Source: Streptomyces albireticuli (GTDB lineage: Bacteria; Actinomycetota; Actinomycetes; Streptomycetales; Streptomycetaceae). From it: 64,000 nt of DNA. A model generated the notes under the pieces. It searched no databases, was not told the DNA's origin, and saw only the letters and a program-made list of their open reading frames with translations. The stretch lies in assembly GCF_021228125.1 (NCBI RefSeq), contig NZ_JAJQQS010000014.1:62001-126000 (forward strand), given 5' to 3'. This document shows positions 58,747 to 64,000 of this stretch, one piece after another. Numbering within the stretch: position 1 is the stretch's first letter; every line of letters starts with the position of its first letter. The translations under genes were made by a program, and so were the position numbers.

Positions 58747-60726
58747 TCAGCGGCCTCCCAGGAGCTCGCCGGCGGCGGTGAGCAGGCGGGTGAGCGGTCC
58801 GGCGGTGACGCCGAGCACCGCGCAGGCCAGCAGACCGGCGGCCAGCGGCAGGACGACGGCCGGGCCGAGGCGTACGGGCGTACCGGCGGGGTCTCCGTGC
58901 GGTGGCGGGGGCGGGGGTCCGAGCAGCATCCGGGCCGTGCGGGCGGCCAGGGCGGCGAACGCCATGAGCGTCAGGACCAGGGCGGCGGCCGCGTAGCCGC
59001 CCGCTCCGGCGGCGAAGGCGGCCCGGACGATGCCCAGTTCGGAGGCGAAGAGGCTGAACGGTGGCAGGCCCAGCAGGGCGAGGACGGCCAGGCCGAAGGC
59101 GGTGCCGAGGGCCGGGGCGCGGGCCAGCAGGCCCCGTACCCGTCCGACGCGGGTGGTGTGCAGCAGCCGCAGGACGTGGCCGGAGGCGCAGAAGGCCACG
59201 GCCTTGGCGAGGCCGTGGCCGGCCATGTGGAGCAGGGCGGCGGCGAGGGCGAGCGGGGTGCCGACGGCGGCGGCGAGCGCGATCAGGCTCATGTGCTCCA
59301 TGCTCGAATAGGCGAGCATCCGCTTGTAGTCGCGCTGGCCGAGCAGGAGTGCCGTGGCGAGGGCGAGGGTGAGCAGGGCGCACCCGGCCAGCAGGCCGCG
59401 GGTGTAGCCCGGGCCGAGCGCCGCGTCCGCGACGGTCTTGTAGCGGAGGAGGCCGGCGAAGGCGACGGAGAGCAGGACGCCGGACATCAGGGCGGAGACG
59501 GGGGCGGGCGCCTGGCTGTGGGCGTCGGGCAGCCAGGCGTGCAGCGGGGCGAGGCCGGCCTTGGCGCCGAAGCCGAGGACGACGAGGCCGACGGCGAGGC
59601 GGGTGACGTCCGGGTCGAGGCGGTCGGCGTGGGCGGCGAGGACCGTCCAGTCCAGGGCGGCCGCCTCGGGGACGCCGGCCTGGCGGGCGGCGTAGTAGAT
59701 CAGCACGGTGCCGAGGAGGGCCAGGGCGATGCCCGCGGAGCAGATGACCATGTACTTCCACGCCGCCTCGACGGAGGCGCGGGTCCGGCGGTGGCCGACG
59801 AGGAAGGCGGTGACGAGGGTGGTCGCCTCGACGGCCACCCACAGGACGCCGAGGTCGGCGGCCAGGACGGCGGCGCTCATGGCGGCGAGGAAGGCGTGCA
59901 CGAGGAGGTGGTAGCGGCGGGCGGCGGGCGCGTCGGGGCGCTCGTGGGCGAGGTGCGCGGGGGTGGCGGCACAGGCGACGGTGGCGACGGCGCCGACGAC
60001 GAGCAGCATCCACGCCGTCAGGGCGTCCGCCCTCAGCAGCCGCCCGCAGGCGGTCAGGGGCGCCGCCCCGGGGAGCTCCGCGGCGAGGACGGCTCCGCAG
60101 GCCAGGATCGCGAGCGGCGAGGCGAGGCCGAGCCAGGGGACGAGGGACGGGCGGCGGGGGGCGTCCTCCGCCGTACCGCCGGTGCGGGGGCCGGGGTCCG
60201 GCGCCGGGTCGTCGGCGGTGGGGGCGGGCGGGCCTGACGCCGGGTCGGTGGGTGGCGGTACGGGCGCGTCGGCGGCGTCGCGGCCGGTGCGAGGGGTCCC
60301 GCTGCGACCGCGCGCGCCGGGACTCCCGCCCGCTCCGTCAGCGTGGAGGGGGCGGCTCCGATCGCCCGCGCGAGCGAGCCCGTCCTCCCCTGCCGGGAGC
60401 CCGCCTCCACCGCGCGCGCCGGGGTCCCCGCCCGCGCCGACCGCGCGCGGGGGCCCTTTCTTCCCCGCGGCCGGAGCGCCGCCCCCGCCCTCGGCCCCTT
60501 CCCCCGGTGCCGCGGTGAGCAGCGCCCCTCCCCCGCCCGCCGTACGGCCGGGCGCGGGTGCGGGTGCCGGGGCGGCGGCCCGGGGCGCCGGCGGGCGGGG
60601 GCCATGGACACGGTCCGGGCGGAGGGCGGTACGTGGCCGCGCGCCCGCGACGGCGTGGGCGGCGCAGGCCGCCAGGGGTACCGCGACGGGAGCGGTCAGC
60701 AGGAGTGCGGTGGTGGCGTGCGTCAT
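58747..60726 (-). CDS. hyfF: HyfF-like proton-pumping membrane subunit
   Basis: A 659-residue NuoN/MrpD-type subunit with about 13 membrane helices. The proton-channel lysines and glutamate are visible in VLWVAVEATTLVTAFLVGHR, GFGAKAGLAPLHAWLPDAHS and LLHMAGHGLAKAVAFC. After the first helix there is an unusual ~165-residue Gly/Pro/Ala-rich insert (~residues 28-190) before the second helix at SLVPWLGLASPLAILACG. The ATG at 60726 overlaps the hyfE stop (ATGA). Confidence 0.9.
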   Translation of the reverse strand: MTHATTALLLTAPVAVPLAACAAHAVAGARPRTALRPDRVHGPRPPAPRAAAPAPAPAPGRTAGGGGALLTAAPGEGAEGGGGAPAAGKKGPPRAVGAGGDPGARGGGGLPAGEDGLARAGDRSRPLHADGAGGSPGARGRSGTPRTGRDAADAPVPPPTDPASGPPAPTADDPAPDPGPRTGGTAEDAPRRPSLVPWLGLASPLAILACGAVLAAELPGAAPLTACGRLLRADALTAWMLLVVGAVATVACAATPAHLAHERPDAPAARRYHLLVHAFLAAMSAAVLAADLGVLWVAVEATTLVTAFLVGHRRTRASVEAAWKYMVICSAGIALALLGTVLIYYAARQAGVPEAAALDWTVLAAHADRLDPDVTRLAVGLVVLGFGAKAGLAPLHAWLPDAHSQAPAPVSALMSGVLLSVAFAGLLRYKTVADAALGPGYTRGLLAGCALLTLALATALLLGQRDYKRMLAYSSMEHMSLIALAAAVGTPLALAAALLHMAGHGLAKAVAFCASGHVLRLLHTTRVGRVRGLLARAPALGTAFGLAVLALLGLPPFSLFASELGIVRAAFAAGAGGYAAAALVLTLMAFAALAARTARMLLGPPPPPPHGDPAGTPVRLGPAVVLPLAAGLLACAVLGVTAGPLTRLLTAAGELLGGR

Positions 60727-61421
60727 CGGTCGCGGAGCTCCCGCAGGTCGTCGATGCCGGTGCCGCCGAAGGCGGCCCGCATCCGGGTGGTGAGGATCCC
60801 CAGGACGAGGACGGCGAGCAGGACGTCGAAGGAGACGCCGAGTTCGACGATCGGCGGCACCCCGGAGGCGGCCAGGAAGGCCGTGGCCGTGATGCCGTTG
60901 TCCAGGAGCAGGAAGCCGACGATCTGGGCCAGGGCGCGGCGCCGGGTGACCAGGGTGAAGAAGCCGATCAGGACGACGGCGAGGGCGACCGGCAGGGCCC
61001 GGGTGACGGGGGTGGGGTCGAGGGCGACGAGGGGCCGGGCGACGGCGTAGGCGAGGAAGGTGAGGAGCGCGGCGCTCAGCAGGGAGGCCGCGACGTTGAC
61101 GAGGGGGCGGGTCTCGCGCGCCTCGCTGACGTCCTCCTGGTAGCGGCCGTCGCCGCCGGGGGCACCCGCGGCGAGGGCGCGCCGCATCAGGTGCGGCAGG
61201 GCGCCGGCGCGCAGCAGGCCGATCCCGGCGGCGACGGCGAGGAGCTCCCCGCGTCCCTCGCGCAGTCCGAGCAGGGCGGCGACGGCGGCCAGGGCCACGC
61301 CCTGGAGCGCGAAGGCCCGGACGATCGAGGTCAGCTGGCGCAGCCACAGGACCGCCACGGCGGCGAGGAGGAACGCGCCGCAGGCCAGGTCGAGGAGTTC
61401 GGTGAAGACGCCGTCGTTCAT
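60723..61421 (-). CDS. hyfE: HyfE-like membrane subunit
   Basis: A 232-residue integral membrane protein of six or seven helices (LACGAFLLAAVAVLWL, IVRAFALQGVALAAVAALL, LLSAALLTFLAYAVA, LAQIVGFLLLDNGI), related to NuoK but longer, as in HyfE. GTGAGGAC precedes the ATG at 61421. It overlaps hyfF by 4 nt and follows hyfC by 4 nt. Confidence 0.9.
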   Translation of the reverse strand: MNDGVFTELLDLACGAFLLAAVAVLWLRQLTSIVRAFALQGVALAAVAALLGLREGRGELLAVAAGIGLLRAGALPHLMRRALAAGAPGGDGRYQEDVSEARETRPLVNVAASLLSAALLTFLAYAVARPLVALDPTPVTRALPVALAVVLIGFFTLVTRRRALAQIVGFLLLDNGITATAFLAASGVPPIVELGVSFDVLLAVLVLGILTTRMRAAFGGTGIDDLRELRDR

Positions 61422-61425
61422 GTCC

Positions 61426-62379
61426 TCACGCTCCGGTGAGGAAGTACGAGGCGGTGACCGCGAGCACGGCGAGCAGGAAGGATCCGGCGAGCAGTTCGGG
61501 GACGCGGAACAGCCGGAGTTTGGCCCAGAACACCTCGGCCGCGGCGAGGGCGGTGCCCAGCAGGGCGACCTTGGCGGTGAGGACGGCCAGGGCGAGGGCG
61601 AGGGCCAGGGGGGTCGTGGTGGTGGCGATGCCCCAGGGCGCGGCCAGCGAGGCCAGCAGCCCCAGGAGCACGGTCAGCCGCATCTGGGTGCCGAGTTCGA
61701 CGAGCGCGAGGTCGGGGCCCGCGAACTCCAGGGCCGTCGCTTCGTGGACCATGGTCAGTTCCAGGTGGGTCGCGGGGTTGTCGACGGGCAGGCGGCCGGT
61801 CTCGGCGAGGACGGCCACGGCCAGCGCGGCGGTGGCGAGCAGGCCGGCCGGGGAGACGAGGCGGACGGGGTCGTGGAGGCCACCGGAGACGATCGCGGAC
61901 AGGTTGGTGGACCCGGCCGGCATCGAGAGGGCGAACACCGCGAGGAGGATGGTCGGTTCGACGAGGGCGGCGACGGTCATCTGACGGGAGGCGCCCATGC
62001 CGCCGAAGGCGGTTCCGGTGTCCAGACCGGCCAGGGCGACGGCGACGGTGCCGAGGCCGAGGAGGGCGACCACCAGGATGAGGTCGGCCCGGCGGCCGAC
62101 CGGGGTGGCGGTGGACACCAGGGGGACGAGCGCGGCGACGACGGCCGTGGTGGCCACGAGCAGCGGGGGCGCCGCACGGAAGGCCGGGCCGGTGCCGACG
62201 GGGGTGATGGCCTCCTTGCGGAGCAGTTTGCGCAGGTCGCGCCAGGGCTGGGTGACGGCCGCCCCGGCGCGGCCCTCCAGCCGGGCGCGCACCTTGCGCA
62301 TCACTCCGGTGAGCAGGGGGGCGCCGACGACGACCAGGGTGACCTGGGCGGCCACGGCCGCGGTGCCGATGCCGTTCAC
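61426..62379 (-). CDS. hyfC: HyfC-like (NuoH-type) membrane subunit
   Basis: A 317-residue NuoH/HycD-type subunit, which connects the peripheral electron-transfer arm to the membrane pumps. Family signatures are RLEGRAGAAVTQPWRDLRKL near the N-terminus and ETGRLPVDNPATHLELTMVH in the middle. About eight helices are visible. The GTG at 62379 follows GGGAAACC. Confidence 0.92.
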   Translation of the reverse strand: MNGIGTAAVAAQVTLVVVGAPLLTGVMRKVRARLEGRAGAAVTQPWRDLRKLLRKEAITPVGTGPAFRAAPPLLVATTAVVAALVPLVSTATPVGRRADLILVVALLGLGTVAVALAGLDTGTAFGGMGASRQMTVAALVEPTILLAVFALSMPAGSTNLSAIVSGGLHDPVRLVSPAGLLATAALAVAVLAETGRLPVDNPATHLELTMVHEATALEFAGPDLALVELGTQMRLTVLLGLLASLAAPWGIATTTTPLALALALAVLTAKVALLGTALAAAEVFWAKLRLFRVPELLAGSFLLAVLAVTASYFLTGA

Positions 62380-62400
62380 GGTTTCCCGGTGTCCTCTCGT

Positions 62401-62427
62401 ACTCGTCGTACTCGTCGTACTCGTCGC
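62401..62427. repeat. Three 9-bp repeats between hyfB and hyfC
   Basis: ACTCGTCGT occurs three times in tandem (the last copy ends in C) in the 70-bp gap before hyfC. Read from the operon strand it is ACGACGAGT repeated. It may affect spacing between the two genes. Confidence 0.85.
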
Positions 62428-62449
62428 GCCCGTCGCGCGTGGTGCCCGT

Positions 62450-64000
62450 TCACCGGCTCACCGCCAGGGTCAGCAGGAGGGCGACGAGGCCGCAGAAGCC
62501 GTAGCCGAGGTAGCGGTGCGCGCTGCCGGGGGCCAGCCCGCGCGCGGCCTCGCCGAGCCGGTCCACGGCGGCGATCAGGGGCCGGTAGAGGCGGTGTTCG
62601 ATCCGGTCGGGGACGCGCCGCCGGAAGCGCACCCGTTCGACGAGGTAGGTGGACGCGCGGACGGGCGTGACGTCGACGTCCTGCTCGGGGGCGAGGACGT
62701 CGTCGAAGACGCGCTGGAGGGGCTCGGCGAAGGAGGTCGCGGTGTACGACATCCGGGCCGTGGGGGCGCCGCCCCCGCAGTCCCACAGTTTGACGTGGGA
62801 GCGTCGGCCCCGGCGGGCGGTGACGCGGACGAGGGCGAGGGCCGCGAGGAGCCCCGCGGTGAGGGCTCCGGCCGCCCACAGCGGGGAGAGGGAGGCGGCG
62901 AGGTGTTCCAGCCGGAGTTCGAGGCCGTCGCCCGCGAGGGGCGGTCCGCCGCCGAACCCGGCCACGGCCACGGCCCGTGACAGCCCGTCGCCCAGCATGC
63001 CGGGCACCAGGGCCAGGCCCGTGCAGCCGAGGCCGAGCAGCCCCATGCCTGCCAGCATCCCGGGCGGGCTCTCGGTGGCCGCGGCGGCCCGCTCGCTGCG
63101 CGGCCGGGCGAAGAAGCCGACGCCGAGGGCCTTGACGAACACGGCGGCGGACAGCCCGGCGGACAGCGCGATCACGGCGACGGCGAGGGGCAGGACGACG
63201 GCGGTGGACAGGCCGGGCACGGTGAGGCCCTCGATGAGGGACTGGAGCAGCAGCCACTCGCTGATGAATCCGTTGCCGGGCGGCAGGGCGACGGCGCCGA
63301 GGGCGGCGACGGCGAAGAAGCCGGCGGTGGCGGGCATCCGGGCCCGCAGGCCGCCCATCCGGTCGAGGTCGCGCAGGCCGGTGGCGCGGGCCACCGAGCC
63401 GGCGGCGCAGAACAGCAGGGCCTTGAACACCGCGTGGTTGACCACGTGCAGGAACGCCGCGGCGAGGGCCAGGGCGGCCGGGAGGGGGTGCCCGGCGGAG
63501 GCGAAGAGGCCGGCCGCGCCGACGCCGACGAGGACCAGGCCGAGGTTCTCGGAGGTGGAGTGGGCGAGCAGCCGCTTGAGGTCCGAGGCCATGGCGGCCT
63601 GGAGGATGCCGTGGACGGCCGAGAGGGCGCCGGTGCCGAGGACGAGCAGCCAGCCCCAGCGCGGGCCGCCGCCCAGCAGGTCGAAGGCGACGCGGACGAT
63701 GCCGTAGGCCCCGAGGTTGACCATGGCGGCGCTCATCAGGGCCGAGACGTTGCTGGGGGCCTCGGGGTGGGCGCGCGGCAGCCAGGGGTGCAAGGGCACC
63801 ATGCCGGCCTTGGACGCGAACGCGGCGGCCATGAGGACGAAGACGGTGCCGCGGGCGGCGGGCGACAGGGCGGGGGCGCCGGCGCGCAGCGCGGTGAAGG
63901 TCTCGCCGCCCGCCCCGGCGGCGAAGAGCGCCAGCCCGGCGAGCAGCAGGACGAACCCCAGCTGGGTCATGACGGCGTACCAGACGCCGGCCTCGCGGAC
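62450..64000 (-). CDS. hyfB: HyfB-like proton-pumping subunit (5' end off right edge)
   Basis: The C-terminal 516 residues of a NuoL/HyfB-type antiporter-like subunit; the frame is open to the right edge, and MTQLGFVLLLAG at 63970 is internal (preceded by AGVWYAV). Channel motifs include FASKAGMVPLHPWLPRAHPE, HVVNHAVFKALLFCAAGS and LLAHSTSENLGL. The end (WDCGGGAPTARMSYTATSFA) is typical of HyfB/HycC. It is the first of five genes in the order B-C-E-F-G; in M. tuberculosis the NuoB-like hyfI counterpart (Rv0082) precedes it, so that gene is expected beyond the window. Confidence 0.9.
   Translation of the reverse strand, partial: VREAGVWYAVMTQLGFVLLLAGLALFAAGAGGETFTALRAGAPALSPAARGTVFVLMAAAFASKAGMVPLHPWLPRAHPEAPSNVSALMSAAMVNLGAYGIVRVAFDLLGGGPRWGWLLVLGTGALSAVHGILQAAMASDLKRLLAHSTSENLGLVLVGVGAAGLFASAGHPLPAALALAAAFLHVVNHAVFKALLFCAAGSVARATGLRDLDRMGGLRARMPATAGFFAVAALGAVALPPGNGFISEWLLLQSLIEGLTVPGLSTAVVLPLAVAVIALSAGLSAAVFVKALGVGFFARPRSERAAAATESPPGMLAGMGLLGLGCTGLALVPGMLGDGLSRAVAVAGFGGGPPLAGDGLELRLEHLAASLSPLWAAGALTAGLLAALALVRVTARRGRRSHVKLWDCGGGAPTARMSYTATSFAEPLQRVFDDVLAPEQDVDVTPVRASTYLVERVRFRRRVPDRIEHRLYRPLIAAVDRLGEAARGLAPGSAHRYLGYGFCGLVALLLTLAVSR

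Noticed and set aside
57245-64000. Genuine NiFe hydrogenase-4 or complex I
   Set aside because: The large subunit lacks the NiFe cysteines, and complex I subunits NuoA, E, F, G, J and K are absent from the visible part.

Overview
The window is high-GC actinobacterial DNA, almost certainly Streptomyces. Support comes from strong G/C bias at third codon positions, frequent GTG/TTG starts, many 4-nt GTGA/ATGA overlaps, Ser/Thr kinase-FHA signalling genes, a secreted M4 protease and a TTA codon in a secreted enzyme. No rRNA, tRNA, CRISPR array or insertion sequence was recognised.

Positions 1-1773 hold the 3' part of a VWA-domain gene and a zinc alcohol dehydrogenase. Positions 1869-31117 look like one large specialised-metabolite locus. 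The left half is a 3,5-dihydroxyphenylglycine (Dpg) block: cytochrome P450, a glycine-amidinotransferase-type enzyme, dpgD divergent from dpgA-dpgB-dpgC-hpgT, a methyltransferase, and a two-gene ABC exporter with complementary degenerate ATPase halves. The right half is a nine-gene forward operon: ATP-grasp amide ligase (pre-ATP-grasp/PGM1 type), two IucA/IucC siderophore synthetases, a SbnH/PvsE-like decarboxylase, an NRPS (truncated C-A-T), diaminobutyrate aminotransferase and decarboxylase (1,3-diaminopropane supply), a third IucA/IucC synthetase and a free-standing condensation protein. Dpg + amidino transfer + ATP-grasp recalls pheganomycin/resorcinomycin; ATP-grasp + IucA/IucC + decarboxylase recalls vibrioferrin and staphyloferrin B. 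I know of no described cluster joining both, so a guanidinylated dihydroxyphenylglycine-citrate-polyamine product is the main candidate for a new system.

Positions 31143-35138 carry a reverse-strand kinase / small protein / FHA-ABC transporter operon. Positions 35226-46024 are mostly household or exported functions: gamma-glutamylcyclotransferase-like protein, M4 metalloprotease, XRE regulator divergent from an alcohol dehydrogenase, VOC protein, ribosomal protein L25, a Tat-exported glycosidase-like protein with a TTA codon, and a beta-propeller lipoprotein. A FAD monooxygenase follows.

Positions 47951-54707 hold a P-loop protein coupled to an HExxH protein, a second P450, and a lanthipeptide pair: a class III/IV synthetase that keeps the LanC zinc ligands and, overlapping its 3' end in another frame, a 44-residue Cys/Thr/Ser-rich precursor with a very strong ribosome-binding site.

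Positions 54787-57230 contain a frameshifted lipoprotein gene, a BKACE enzyme and an HxlR regulator with a palindromic operator. From 57245 to the right edge the reverse strand carries hyfG-F-E-C-B, a hydrogenase-4-like membrane complex whose catalytic subunit lacks the NiFe-binding cysteines (an Ehr-type complex), in the order of the M. tuberculosis Rv0083-Rv0087 genes.
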